Assembly (NCBI GenBank): GCA_009776725.1
Contig: WRNE01000002.1
Span: 64,001 to 104,026 of the forward strand
Origin: Coriobacteriia bacterium
Lineage (GTDB): Bacteria; Actinomycetota; Coriobacteriia; Coriobacteriales; UBA8131
Direction of reading: 5' to 3'
Length of the DNA stretch: 40,026 bases
Part shown: positions 1 to 8,258 of the stretch, in pieces
Layout of the letters: the number at the start of each line of letters is the position of its first letter
How positions within the stretch are numbered: the first letter of the stretch is position 1
Program-made: the position numbers and the translations under genes
The notes under the pieces: model-generated
What the model was told of the DNA's origin: nothing
Database searches by the model: none
The model's input: only the letters and a program-made list of their open reading frames with translations

Positions 1-87
1 AGTTTGACTTTACAAGGACAGACCAGCTGCCAGACAAGCCTCGCTACACTGCTTTTGGCATCATTGCTTGAGTCTTTTTGACACAGG

Positions 88-840
88 TCAGGCCAGCAAT
101 TGGCTTACCACCGAGTCCAATACCTCGCCTATCGAGTCGTTGATCACTAGCTGGGCCAAGCCGTCATATGCTGTGGGCGACTTGTTTATCAGTACCAGCC
201 TTTCACCCTTGAAATAGTGAAGCAAGCCTGCAGCCGGATACACTGCAAGGGACGTTCCTCCGACGATCAGCATGTCTGCTGCCTCGATAGCAGCAATCGA
301 TGCGTTCATCACTGACATATCAAGCGGTTCTTCATACAAAACGACTGCTGGCCGGACAATGGATGAGCATGCTTGGCAGTAGGGTACGCCTTCTTTGCAA
401 TTCTCCTCGTCTAAGATATATGCCAACGAATAGCCGGTCCCGCACTCGATGCAGTATTGCCGCCAGTTCGAGCCATGCAGCTCGTAGACCGTATGGCTGC
501 CGGCAGCCTGGTGCAGGCCGTCAACGTTTTGGGTTATCACAGCCTTCAGCTTCCCCCATGCCTCCAATGCCGCCAATGCCTGATGGGCCTTATTGGGACG
601 AGCGTCCATAGCGATGAGGTTTTCTTTATAGTACCGAAAGAACAGGCTCGGATTATTCATAAACACAGTGTATGACAATATTTCCTCTGGAGAAAACCCA
701 TACACCTCCTTGGTGGCGAACAGCCCTTTTTCAGAGCGGAAATCAGGGATGCCACTTTCTGTGGAAACGCCTGCTCCTCCGAAAAACACGCAGTTCTCGC
801 TAGCTTTTAACCAGTTGGCAAGTTGTGTGACAGTATCCAT
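88..840 (-). CDS. cobB: Sir2-family NAD-dependent protein deacylase
   Basis: This is a 250-residue sirtuin. The family removes acyl groups from lysines while consuming NAD, giving nicotinamide and O-acyl-ADP-ribose. Visible motifs are the NAD-binding [16 protein letters not shown] (residues 21-36), [12 protein letters not shown] (103-114), and the catalytic His122 in YELHG. Four zinc-ribbon cysteines follow (C130, C133, C155, C158), and [11 protein letters not shown] lies near the end. The length is normal for a class U/III bacterial sirtuin and all key residues are present. The start is ATG at 840 with GAGGATC seven bases upstream. It lies 39 bases downstream of miaA on the same strand and may be read with it. 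The substrate cannot be told from sequence. Confidence 0.95.
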   Translation of the reverse strand: MDTVTQLANWLKASENCVFFGGAGVSTESGIPDFRSEKGLFATKEVYGFSPEEILSYTVFMNNPSLFFRYYKENLIAMDARPNKAHQALAALEAWGKLKAVITQNVDGLHQAAGSHTVYELHGSNWRQYCIECGTGYSLAYILDEENCKEGVPYCQACSSIVRPAVVLYEEPLDMSVMNASIAAIEAADMLIVGGTSLAVYPAAGLLHYFKGERLVLINKSPTAYDGLAQLVINDSIGEVLDSVVSQLLA

Positions 841-879
841 GTTTGATCCTCATTTACTGTATGTTTCAGATATGGTTAA

Positions 880-1947
880 TCATTTTAGCAGGTCAAGGGT
901 TCGAGACAAGAGAAGACGGCTCAGCTCTAGCCCGTCAATGGAGTTAGATAGCCTTGCCTTGTGCAGGTCGCTAACCTCTAGCCACTCGATACGGGGGTCC
1001 TTGGAAAACCAGGTCATCTGGCGTTTGGCATAGCGTCTGGTGGCCTGTTTAATGCTGTCTGTGGCCTCTTTTAAGGTAGCTTTTCCCTCCAGCACCGGAA
1101 CGACCTCTTTGTAGCCGATGGCCTGTGCCGCAGTAAGGGCCTCCCTAAAGCCCTCGCTTATCAAGACCTGTACTTCACCGAGCAGTCCCTGGCCAATCAT
1201 CGCATCGACCCGATTATCGATCAATTGGTAGAGCAGTGCCCTGTCCAGAGCCAAGCCGACGAAACGCACAGAGTAAATACTCTCGTACCGGGCAAAGCCT
1301 GCACTCGCCTGCGCATAGCTCGTCCCTTGGTCAAGCAGTTCCAGGGCACGCACGACGCGGCGGACATTGTTGGGATGGATAAGCGCAGCGCTTCGAGGGT
1401 CCCGATCGGTCAAAAGCCCATGGAAGGCCTCAGGCCCGAGCTCTTCGGCCTGCATCAGCAATTGCTCCCTCCGAGTAGGGCTCGCCGCGTCCTTCTCCCC
1501 ATAAAAAGGCAAGCTTGGCTGGCCCTCTTGGCCGTCGTCAGCCATATCGTATGCCTCGTCAAGGTCGAAGTCGTCGAGCGCCGCGCGCAGGTAAAGCCCG
1601 CTGCCTCCACAAAAAACCACATGATGGTCCCGCGACCAGGCCTCTTGGATCGTTTTTCGAGCATAGCGCTGATAAAGCGCTGCCGTGAAGGCCTGGCCGG
1701 GGTCGACGAGGTCTATTCCGTGGTACGTGACCCCGCGCTGGCCAATGGGGGTCTTTGCGGTGCCGATGTCCATGCCGCGGTAGACCTGCATGGAGTCGGC
1801 GCTTACGATCTCGGCCCCGATCCGTTTTGCCAAAGCGTCGGCCAGCATGGACTTTCCGGAAGCGGTGGGGCCGACTATGGCGATTATCGTCTGCTTGGTT
1901 TGGCCGCTTAAGCCGGTGCTTGGTAACTGGTCAGTCAAGCAAGTCAC
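880..1947 (-). CDS. miaA: tRNA dimethylallyltransferase MiaA
   Basis: MiaA transfers the dimethylallyl group of DMAPP to N6 of adenosine 37 in tRNAs that read codons starting with U. The P-loop GPTASGKS is at residues 26-33, followed by the substrate motif SADSMQVYRGMDIGTAKT (18 residues from S49). Also visible are GGSGLYLRA and HPNNVRRVVRALE. The protein is 355 residues against about 310 usually; the extra length is mainly an acidic insertion near residues 130-160. The chosen start is GTG at 1947, inside the end of miaB (17-base overlap). A TTG at 1938 is an alternative, and neither has a strong ribosome-binding site, so translational coupling to miaB is likely. The MiaA product is the substrate of the neighbouring MiaB. 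Confidence 0.95.
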   Translation of the reverse strand: MTCLTDQLPSTGLSGQTKQTIIAIVGPTASGKSMLADALAKRIGAEIVSADSMQVYRGMDIGTAKTPIGQRGVTYHGIDLVDPGQAFTAALYQRYARKTIQEAWSRDHHVVFCGGSGLYLRAALDDFDLDEAYDMADDGQEGQPSLPFYGEKDAASPTRREQLLMQAEELGPEAFHGLLTDRDPRSAALIHPNNVRRVVRALELLDQGTSYAQASAGFARYESIYSVRFVGLALDRALLYQLIDNRVDAMIGQGLLGEVQVLISEGFREALTAAQAIGYKEVVPVLEGKATLKEATDSIKQATRRYAKRQMTWFSKDPRIEWLEVSDLHKARLSNSIDGLELSRLLLSRTLDLLK

Positions 1948-3316
1948 CGCTTAGGTACCAGGTCTTGGCCGTGTCGATGCGGACAGGGTGTATTTTGCCG
2001 ATATAGTCGCTAATTGACCTGTCTGGCGGCAATTTGGCATGCACCGTCGTGTTTTTGGGGCTTCGGCCTGTCAGCATGGTCTGGTCGCGTTTGGAAATGC
2101 CTTCAAACAAGACTGGTGTCGGTATGCCTAGCTCCAGCTGGTTTTGCTCCCAAGCCGACTTCTGTACTATTTTTACCAGACGTTGGTAGCGTTCTTGGAT
2201 CTGTTCGGGCGTATTCTCGTCGACGAGGCTTGCCGCAGGGGTGCCTTCGCGTCGCGAGTAGATAAATGAGAAGACTTGGCTGAAACCGATCTCTTCGACC
2301 AGGTCGCAAGTGGCTTGGAAGTCAGACTCCGTCTCGCCCGGAAAACCGACTATGATATCTGTGGAGAAGGCCACCGAGCCGAGGTAGGTTTTCCCGCCCT
2401 TGCCTGCGTCCATTGACGCCTGGCGCACCAGATGGACAAGCCCACGATAGTCGTCGGCTGTATATAAGCGGTTCATAGCTGCCAAAATGTTGTCTGACCC
2501 GCTTTGGACGGGCAATTGCAAGTGCGGCATCACTGCCTTGGTCTGAGCGAAAGCAGCGATTGTCTCGACACTTAGGTCCTTAGGGTGCGAGGTCACGAAA
2601 CGCAGGCGGTCAACGCCGCTTTCCCCGACAGCCTTAAGTATTTCTGCAAAGCGCGGTTGGCCATAAAGGTCGCGCCCATAGGAATTGACGTTTTGGCCTA
2701 GCAAGGTGATCTCGACCACTCCGTCTGCAAGCAGCATCTCGACTTCGCGTAGTATCTCCTCGAAAGGCCTGCTCCGTTCGCGGCCGCGCACATAAGGCAC
2801 AATACAGTAGGAACAGAAGTTATTACAGCCTGTCATGATCGGCAGCCAGGCATGCCATTTGTTCTCACGCCGTGCCGGCAGGGAGGTAGCAGGGACCATC
2901 TCGTCGGCTTGGACGTCGCTTAGGGTACTGACCTGTGGTTGACTGGTGTCGAGGGCTGATTTTATCAGTTCAGGCAGCATGGCGATGTTATGTGTCCCGA
3001 ACACGATGTCGATATGAGGTAGCTGCTCGACCAGTTTTTCACCATCACGCTGTGCCAAGCATCCGCCTACAGCGATCAGGCGCTTGCCGCCTGTCGGGGT
3101 CGGCAAGCCTTTGAGCGAGGCTACTTGCCCGAGCAGCCTCATATCCGCTGCCTGGCGTACGCAACAGGTAACATAGACAACTATATCTGCTTGTTCTATG
3201 GAGGCTGCCAGCATTGCTCCTTGCTCTTCGAGCATGCCAGCTATACGTTCGGAGTCGTGTTGGTTCATCTGGCACCCAAAGGTGCGCAGATGATACTTTA
3301 AGCCGTTAAAAAGCAT
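1931..3316 (-). CDS. miaB: tRNA-2-methylthio-N6-dimethylallyladenosine synthase MiaB
   Basis: MiaB is a radical SAM methylthiotransferase that adds CH3S to C2 of i6A37 in tRNA. The order is an N-terminal UPF0004 domain with cluster cysteines C15 (FGCQMN), C51/C52 (VTCCVR) and C86 (GGCLAQR), a radical SAM core with C164, C168 and C171 (CNNFCSYC), and a C-terminal TRAM region. The open frame extends up to 3352, but ATG at 3316 matches the family start. Its A is the last base before, and its T overlaps, the TAA of the preceding spoVS (TAATG overlap), which argues for this start and for coupling. The predicted protein has 461 residues. The doubled cysteine in VTCCVR, where NTCSVR-like is usual, is a small oddity. 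Confidence 0.96.
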   Translation of the reverse strand: MLFNGLKYHLRTFGCQMNQHDSERIAGMLEEQGAMLAASIEQADIVVYVTCCVRQAADMRLLGQVASLKGLPTPTGGKRLIAVGGCLAQRDGEKLVEQLPHIDIVFGTHNIAMLPELIKSALDTSQPQVSTLSDVQADEMVPATSLPARRENKWHAWLPIMTGCNNFCSYCIVPYVRGRERSRPFEEILREVEMLLADGVVEITLLGQNVNSYGRDLYGQPRFAEILKAVGESGVDRLRFVTSHPKDLSVETIAAFAQTKAVMPHLQLPVQSGSDNILAAMNRLYTADDYRGLVHLVRQASMDAGKGGKTYLGSVAFSTDIIVGFPGETESDFQATCDLVEEIGFSQVFSFIYSRREGTPAASLVDENTPEQIQERYQRLVKIVQKSAWEQNQLELGIPTPVLFEGISKRDQTMLTGRSPKNTTVHAKLPPDRSISDYIGKIHPVRIDTAKTWYLSGDLLD

Positions 3317-3660
3317 TACGAATCGGAAAAGTTCGCTCCGTAGGTTATCCAATCAAAACGGCCATCACCCTCGCGGTCGTTTGTCTTGATGCCCCTGAGA
3401 TAACGCGGCTCAATTGAAAAGCGAATGGCAGTCCGTACCTCGCCATTGATCTCGACGTCAGCAAAAGCGGGAGCACAGACGATCTCAATGCCAACAGGGG
3501 ACAAGAAACCTCGCGCAATGGCTATCGCTTTCACTGCCTGGTTCACTGCACCAGCACCGACAGACTGTATTTCAACAGGGACTCCGTCCTTGATCATACC
3601 AGCAATCGCACCTGCAACAGAAGACGGGGATGATTTGGATGAAACTTTAAGATATTCCAT
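3316..3660 (-). CDS. spoVS: SpoVS-family protein with C-terminal extension
   Basis: The first 86 residues match the small Alba-like SpoVS family along their whole length (MEYLKVSSKSSPSSVAGAIA, GAGAVNQAVKAIAIARGFL, a central PAFADVEINGE, and IEPRYLRGIKT). In Bacillus, SpoVS affects septation and coat formation. Homologues occur in many non-spore-formers, where they are proposed to bind nucleic acid. This protein has 114 residues, so about 28 extra residues (rich in D, G, R and aromatics) follow the family domain. The start is ATG at 3660 with AAAGG eight bases upstream, and a promoter lies just upstream. It heads a spoVS-miaB-miaA unit whose genes overlap, suggesting a link to RNA metabolism; that link is inference. 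Confidence 0.92.
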   Translation of the reverse strand: MEYLKVSSKSSPSSVAGAIAGMIKDGVPVEIQSVGAGAVNQAVKAIAIARGFLSPVGIEIVCAPAFADVEINGEVRTAIRFSIEPRYLRGIKTNDREGDGRFDWITYGANFSDS

Positions 3661-3720
3661 GTTGTCTGCCTTTTTTCTGTGTTGGAACTACATTGCTTTC
3701 ATCGTTTAGAAGGGTAAACA

Positions 3721-3749
3721 AGTATGACAGCAAAAATGGTATTTGACAA
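3721..3749 (-). promoter_or_regulatory. Promoter for spoVS-miaB-miaA
   Basis: Read on the minus strand, TTGTCA (3749-3744) is followed by a 17-base spacer and CATACT (3726-3721). This is a sigma-70/sigma-A type promoter about 60 bases upstream of spoVS. It lies between the vanW-like gene and spoVS, so the tRNA modification genes can be expressed independently of pgsA-vanW. Confidence 0.55.
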
Positions 3750-3797
3750 GCGCTCAGCATTTATCACTAAAATTACCTTGATTTTCATCCGAAGTGC

Positions 3798-5945
3798 TTA
3801 GCCGTTTGTCCCGTCTTGGTCGCCTAGGGTGCCTGAGTCAGGGGGAGGCTCAGGGTCTGGGGCTATCTCAGGCTGTCTTGTCCCATACTCGATCTCCTCA
3901 GTCACTGGCGAATATGTCGACTTAAACGTCGTCTCACGCAGCAGGTTCCCATTGGCATCAAACACTCGACGTGTGACGTTGATGCTTCTGCCTGACACTC
4001 CCGCTTGGATGATGTTCTCCTCGCCTATATACATAGAGTCGTTAGGCGTCTTCTCCGTTCTAAAAGACTCGCCTGGAATCCAGGCACCGACCTCGGTCTC
4101 TACCCGGTACCCAGGCGGTGTGCCCCAAAGCGAAGCTGTCACCCAACCCTGATAGCAGGTCACAGTAAGCAGTATCCAGTTGTCTGTGTCGTTCTCCCAC
4201 TTGAAATCCAGCCAGTCATAAAAGACAGCAGCATCACGGCCAGCAGCGTATTGCCACTGGTACAGACCATGGTTGGCACGGTTGACAATCGGGTATCCTG
4301 CTTCGAACACAGCATTGAAGACAGTAGTAGCCACCTGGCAGACTCCCCCTCCCACTGCATCTTGATAGACATTCCCCGATATGACTTTTGAGACCTGATA
4401 GCCTCTCTCCAGCGTCGCGTCGCCAGAGGTCTCATTAAACGACCAGACTGTTCGAGGGGGTATCAGCGAATGGGTCACATATGACGATGCGACTTCGACG
4501 TTATGCGCCCGGGCTGGGGTTGAGAAACCATAATCGGTCGAATAGGTCGATATTTTCGTCGTGATCCGCATAGCCTCGGCATCTGCCGTCGACATGGATG
4601 GGGTCAAAGTGGCTACCGAGAGCTGCATTTGCCTAGCCTCTGCCTCTGTGCCAAACAATATACGCTCAAGGTCGATTGCTAGTTGAGGGTAGTCGATACC
4701 TAAGCCGTCCTCGCTGGGGATGATTGTGACACCGTCGCTGGACACCGAAAACTGGGCATTGACTGGGTCTACGCCAGGGTCATAGCCGCCTAGGACCTCG
4801 CTTAGGCTGCGCTTTAGGTAGTCCGACGAGACCCTCACCACCAATCGGGCTTGACCGCCTTCGTCAACGATGCTCGAAGTCAGCCAGGACCCAAGGTAGA
4901 ACGCGTTTATCTCCCAACTTTGGCCGTTGTCGGTCGTAAGCATTACGGGCTCGGCTATCACCAGGTTGCATTTGTCAGCCAGCTCTTGGGCCTCACTGTC
5001 AAGTATCTGGGGCTGCGTCTCCATCAGAGGTATGTCAATGAGACGGTTCTCGCCTAGCATTGCCTTGTCTAAAGATGCGTTAAACAGCTCCCTGTCTATC
5101 CCGATCCCTCTTGCACTGGGGACGACAATGAACCGGCTGTCAATGAAAAAGATGTCAGCGTTGACCAAAGGGGTGCCCACAGCTTGTTCTAACAGTTGGA
5201 TAAGCCCGTTTAACTGCTGCTCGTTGTAAGTCAAATAACCAGGCAGGTCGATTCCATGCAGCCAGGCTTGAAAGCGTCCAGAAAAGAAATCACCCTCGCG
5301 CCCAACAGCATAGGCCTGTTCGGCTAAAGCAGCACCATCGATACTTGCTGTTAGCGTCAGTGCCCTGATCCGCCAGGATTTTGACACTAAAGGGTCAGCC
5401 CCAAACCCGCTTGCATCATGTAGGTTTGCGTCAAGCTCAATGGCTGGCCCCCAGCGGCTGATATCAAGCAATTTGGCAAGGGTCAGTTGCTCGCATTCGA
5501 TGTCAACGGGGCTGGCTTCGATTCTCGCAGTCAGCTCACGCTCCAACAACTCTGCTGCCTCCTCTTTCGTCATACCTCCGACATAGACCCCGGCAACTGA
5601 AACGCCACTGTGTATTTTCCCGTAGTTGGCAATGACGTCGGTTAGGCACATGACTACTGCAAACAACAACACTGCAGCACAGGCGATTAAAACCCTTTGC
5701 TTTGTGATTATTGTTTTTTTGACTGAATTCTTGTTGCGCTGGCCCTGATGTTTTCCTTGTTGGCTACGTTTAGGGGAAACACTTTGACGACTGTTCGATC
5801 GACTGCTGGTGGTACTATTTCGTCGTTTGCTCGCATTGTTTGCCGAGCTACGCAAGGCGGTGCTTTTATCCCCAGAAGGGCTTTTTCTTGATGAACCGTT
5901 GCTTTGGCTAGTTTTTCTACTGTTTGGCTTTGTGTTGCTAGACAT
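3798..5945 (-). CDS. VanW-family membrane-anchored envelope protein
   Basis: A 715-residue protein with four parts. Residues 1-83 are a cytoplasmic tail very rich in Ser, Arg, Lys and Asn. Residues 85-105 form one membrane segment (VLIACAAVLLFAVVMCLTDV). The extracellular part opens with peptidoglycan-binding-4-like repeats (GVSVAGVYVGGMTKEEAAELL). A VanW domain lies at about 470-600 (WSFNETSGDATLERGYQ, GGGVCQVATTVFNAVFEAG). The C-terminus is a beta-rich G5-like segment with a Pro/Asp/Glu tail. VanW proteins of this layout are common in Gram-positive envelopes; their biochemical role is not settled and this gene alone does not imply vancomycin resistance. The start is ATG at 5945 with AGGA eight bases upstream, overlapping the end of pgsA by eight bases, so the two are probably translated together. 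Confidence 0.88.
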   Translation of the reverse strand: MSSNTKPNSRKTSQSNGSSRKSPSGDKSTALRSSANNASKRRNSTTSSRSNSRQSVSPKRSQQGKHQGQRNKNSVKKTIITKQRVLIACAAVLLFAVVMCLTDVIANYGKIHSGVSVAGVYVGGMTKEEAAELLERELTARIEASPVDIECEQLTLAKLLDISRWGPAIELDANLHDASGFGADPLVSKSWRIRALTLTASIDGAALAEQAYAVGREGDFFSGRFQAWLHGIDLPGYLTYNEQQLNGLIQLLEQAVGTPLVNADIFFIDSRFIVVPSARGIGIDRELFNASLDKAMLGENRLIDIPLMETQPQILDSEAQELADKCNLVIAEPVMLTTDNGQSWEINAFYLGSWLTSSIVDEGGQARLVVRVSSDYLKRSLSEVLGGYDPGVDPVNAQFSVSSDGVTIIPSEDGLGIDYPQLAIDLERILFGTEAEARQMQLSVATLTPSMSTADAEAMRITTKISTYSTDYGFSTPARAHNVEVASSYVTHSLIPPRTVWSFNETSGDATLERGYQVSKVISGNVYQDAVGGGVCQVATTVFNAVFEAGYPIVNRANHGLYQWQYAAGRDAAVFYDWLDFKWENDTDNWILLTVTCYQGWVTASLWGTPPGYRVETEVGAWIPGESFRTEKTPNDSMYIGEENIIQAGVSGRSINVTRRVFDANGNLLRETTFKSTYSPVTEEIEYGTRQPEIAPDPEPPPDSGTLGDQDGTNG

Positions 5946-6642
5946 TCGCTTTTCCTATTGGCTCATTTCTGTTGTCGCTATGTAAAGGCCCGCCCGTTTC
6001 GGGGCTAACGCCGCTGTTGCCTGCATCGGCTTGGCTAATTGGTACCTTAACACCAGTATATATGTAGTAAATAGCACTAGATACAGACAGTACCGCGCCA
6101 ATATAGATCAGCAAATAGCCCAATGGTGCAGGATCAATGCCCCAGCCTGGTAACCATGACGACTCTATCAGGCCAAACCCGGGTATCATCGGCCCATAGA
6201 TCACCAGCGAGCAAAAACCTGCCATTAAGGCAGCTGTGGACATTTTCCCGAGCAGCACGACCTTGAAGTCACGGTTGTGCTTTTTTTTCATATAGACAGT
6301 CAATAAGAACATCACAGCATCCCGCAAAACAAAGAGGACCAGCAGCCATAAAGGCAGACGCTTAACGACATAGACGCCAATAACTGACAGGAAAATGAAG
6401 AACCGGTCGACAAATGGATCTAGCTGAATCCCTAGATAGGAGACGGTATTAGTGAACCGGGCCAGTTGGCCGTCGATCATGTCGGTCAAGGCCGCTATCG
6501 TTAAGACTAAAAATGCAGCTAGGTTGTTCTTGTATGCGATTAAGAAGATCAAAAAGACTGGTAATAGGGCAAGCCTTATTGCGGAGACAATATTAGCTAA
6601 AGTAAAAACCTCGTTTGTGATTTGCTGTCTTTTTGTGTTCAC
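5938..6642 (-). CDS. pgsA: CDP-diacylglycerol-glycerol-3-phosphate 3-phosphatidyltransferase
   Basis: PgsA makes phosphatidylglycerol phosphate from CDP-diacylglycerol and glycerol-3-phosphate, the committed step to anionic phospholipids. The CDP-alcohol phosphotransferase signature is complete: D57, G58, A61, R62, G71, D75 and D79 (DGQLARFTNTVSYLGIQLDP). Several hydrophobic segments surround it, as expected for an integral membrane enzyme. The frame is open to a GTG at 6654, but the GTG at 6642 has AGGTGG eight bases upstream and is preferred (234 residues). The last 30 residues are polar and overlap the start of the VanW-type gene. A perfect TATAAT lies about 70 bases upstream. Confidence 0.92.
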   Translation of the reverse strand: MNTKRQQITNEVFTLANIVSAIRLALLPVFLIFLIAYKNNLAAFLVLTIAALTDMIDGQLARFTNTVSYLGIQLDPFVDRFFIFLSVIGVYVVKRLPLWLLVLFVLRDAVMFLLTVYMKKKHNRDFKVVLLGKMSTAALMAGFCSLVIYGPMIPGFGLIESSWLPGWGIDPAPLGYLLIYIGAVLSVSSAIYYIYTGVKVPISQADAGNSGVSPETGGPLHSDNRNEPIGKANV

Positions 6643-6712
6643 CCTCGTGTCCACCTAGTATCTACACAACAACTTCCCTACTTAGGCTCGAGCTTGGTAT
6701 TAACATCAGTGA

Positions 6713-6718
6713 ATTATA
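6713..6718 (-). promoter_or_regulatory. Probable -10 element upstream of pgsA
   Basis: On the minus strand this hexamer reads TATAAT. It sits in a 193-base A+T-rich gap between map and pgsA and would start transcripts about 65 bases before the preferred pgsA start. The corresponding -35 region is weak (ATTAAT or GATTAA depending on spacing), so the call rests on the -10 hexamer and its position. Nothing else was recognised in this gap. Confidence 0.42.
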
Positions 6719-6835
6719 GCTTAATTGTTCATCTGATTAATCTTATATGTTACCAGCAAATACAAAACGTCGATGTTCGCGATATGAGCGGCGTGATGAG
6801 AATATGCAGAATTGTCAGAGCTTTTATGAAACCGT

Positions 6836-7588
6836 TCATTCCTCGGTAATCACAACAGGGCCTTCGGCTGTAATTGCGACAGTCTTCTCAAAATGCGCCG
6901 AGGGTTTTCTATCCGCAGTAAAAACTGTCCATTTATCTGCATAAGGGCCTCTGGTATCGGCTGTCCCGAGATTGATCATCGGCTCAATGGCAATGACCAT
7001 ACCTTCTCTTAAGAGCGGCCCTTCGCCCCGTCTGCCAAAATTCGGGATATTCGGCTCTTCATGCATTTTTCGGCCGATCCCATGCCCGGTATACTCGTAT
7101 ACGACGCCATATCCATAGGATTCGGCATATGACTGCACAGCGAAGGAGATGTCACCGACATGGGCGTTTGCCATCGCCTGGCCGATGCCTTCCCACATAC
7201 TGGCCTCGGTAACTTCGATTAGCTGCCTTAGCTCAGCACTGACCTCGCCGACTGCAAAAGTCGCCGCATTGTCCCCAACCCAGCCATCGACCACTGCCCC
7301 GACATCAATAGAGACAATGTCGCCTTCGTACAAGACCACATCAGGAGACGGGATCCCATGCACGATTTGGTCGTTGATCGACGTGCAGATAGAGGCTGGA
7401 TAGCCGTTATAGCCCAAAAAGGCAGGGGTCCCACCCTCTAAGTTGATCAGGTCGTAGGCGAAACGGTCTAATTCATATGTGGAGACACCCGGGCGCACCA
7501 ATTCCCCGACTTTACGTAATACTCGCGCGCTCAAACGGCCGCAAGGCCGCATGGCAGCAATCTCTTCAGGCGTCTTTATCTGGATCAT
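6836..7588 (-). CDS. map: Methionine aminopeptidase, type I
   Basis: Map removes the initiator methionine from nascent proteins using two metal ions. The metal ligands are all present: D95 and D106 (IDVGAVVDGWVGDNAATF), H169 (YTGHGIG), E202 (AIEPMI) and E234 (HFEKT), with the substrate-site H77 in VHGIP. The length of 250 residues is standard for type Ia. The start is ATG at 7588; the upstream site is weak, which fits coupling to adk, whose stop lies 13 bases before. It is the last gene of the ribosomal supercluster here, where infA would usually follow. Confidence 0.97.
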   Translation of the reverse strand: MIQIKTPEEIAAMRPCGRLSARVLRKVGELVRPGVSTYELDRFAYDLINLEGGTPAFLGYNGYPASICTSINDQIVHGIPSPDVVLYEGDIVSIDVGAVVDGWVGDNAATFAVGEVSAELRQLIEVTEASMWEGIGQAMANAHVGDISFAVQSYAESYGYGVVYEYTGHGIGRKMHEEPNIPNFGRRGEGPLLREGMVIAIEPMINLGTADTRGPYADKWTVFTADRKPSAHFEKTVAITAEGPVVITEE

Positions 7589-7601
7589 GGAAGGCCGGCT
7601 T

Positions 7602-8225
7602 TTATCCTAGGATATCTTGGATCGATTGAAAGACTTCATCGGGATGCTTGTCACCGTCGATCTCGTATAAGACCTCAGCGCCTCGGTAATAGTCGATCAA
7701 TGGTGCTGTTGACTTCTCATAGACATCCAAGCGGTTGCGGATTGTATCTGGCATGTCATCGTCACGCTGGTACATCTCGCCTCCGCATTTTGGGCAGACC
7801 GGGTCCTGCGTCGAGCCAATATACCCACAATCACGGCAACAACGGCGCTCGGACAAGCGCTTTACAATGACCTCTGCATCAAGTTGGATAGCCAAAGCAG
7901 CGTCGATTTTCTCACCCATCAAGTCAAACTCAGCAGACAAGGCTACAGCCTGCAATGTATTGCGGGGGAAGCCGTCAAAAATGACGCCTTTTGAGGCGTC
8001 CGGTGCAGCGAGCCGTTCTTTGATCAGGCTAATGACCAGGCTGTCGGGCACCAGCTCGCCGGCATCCATAAAGCCCTTTGCCTCAAGTCCGAGCTCGGTG
8101 CCTTCGTTTACCGCTGCCCGCAGCAAATCACCAGTCGAGACATGGGCCAAACCATACTTCTCAACCATCAAGGCAGCCTGTGTGCCTTTACCGGCTCCGG
8201 GAGCTCCCAACAAAACAATATTCAT
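7602..8225 (-). CDS. adk: Adenylate kinase, zinc-containing
   Basis: Adk interconverts ATP + AMP and 2 ADP. The P-loop GAPGAGKGT is at residues 7-15, and DGFPRN and RLDVYEKSTAPL are in place. The LID domain carries a four-cysteine zinc site (C130, C133, C144, C147; CRDCGYIGS and CPKCGG), typical of Gram-positive enzymes. The frame is open to 8246, but ATG at 8225 has GGAGG six bases upstream and gives the family N-terminus MNIVLLGAPG. The protein then has 207 residues. It lies between secY and map, the usual place. Confidence 0.97.
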   Translation of the reverse strand: MNIVLLGAPGAGKGTQAALMVEKYGLAHVSTGDLLRAAVNEGTELGLEAKGFMDAGELVPDSLVISLIKERLAAPDASKGVIFDGFPRNTLQAVALSAEFDLMGEKIDAALAIQLDAEVIVKRLSERRCCRDCGYIGSTQDPVCPKCGGEMYQRDDDMPDTIRNRLDVYEKSTAPLIDYYRGAEVLYEIDGDKHPDEVFQSIQDILG

Positions 8226-8258
8226 CTTGCCTCCAATAATATGCAATATATTTGTTCT

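Noticed and set aside
1225..1911. 228-codon plus-strand open frame
   Set aside because: Antisense to miaA, whose catalytic motifs are complete.
3798..5945. Vancomycin resistance gene
   Set aside because: VanW-like domains are common in Gram-positive envelope proteins; no vanHAX or vanRS genes are near.
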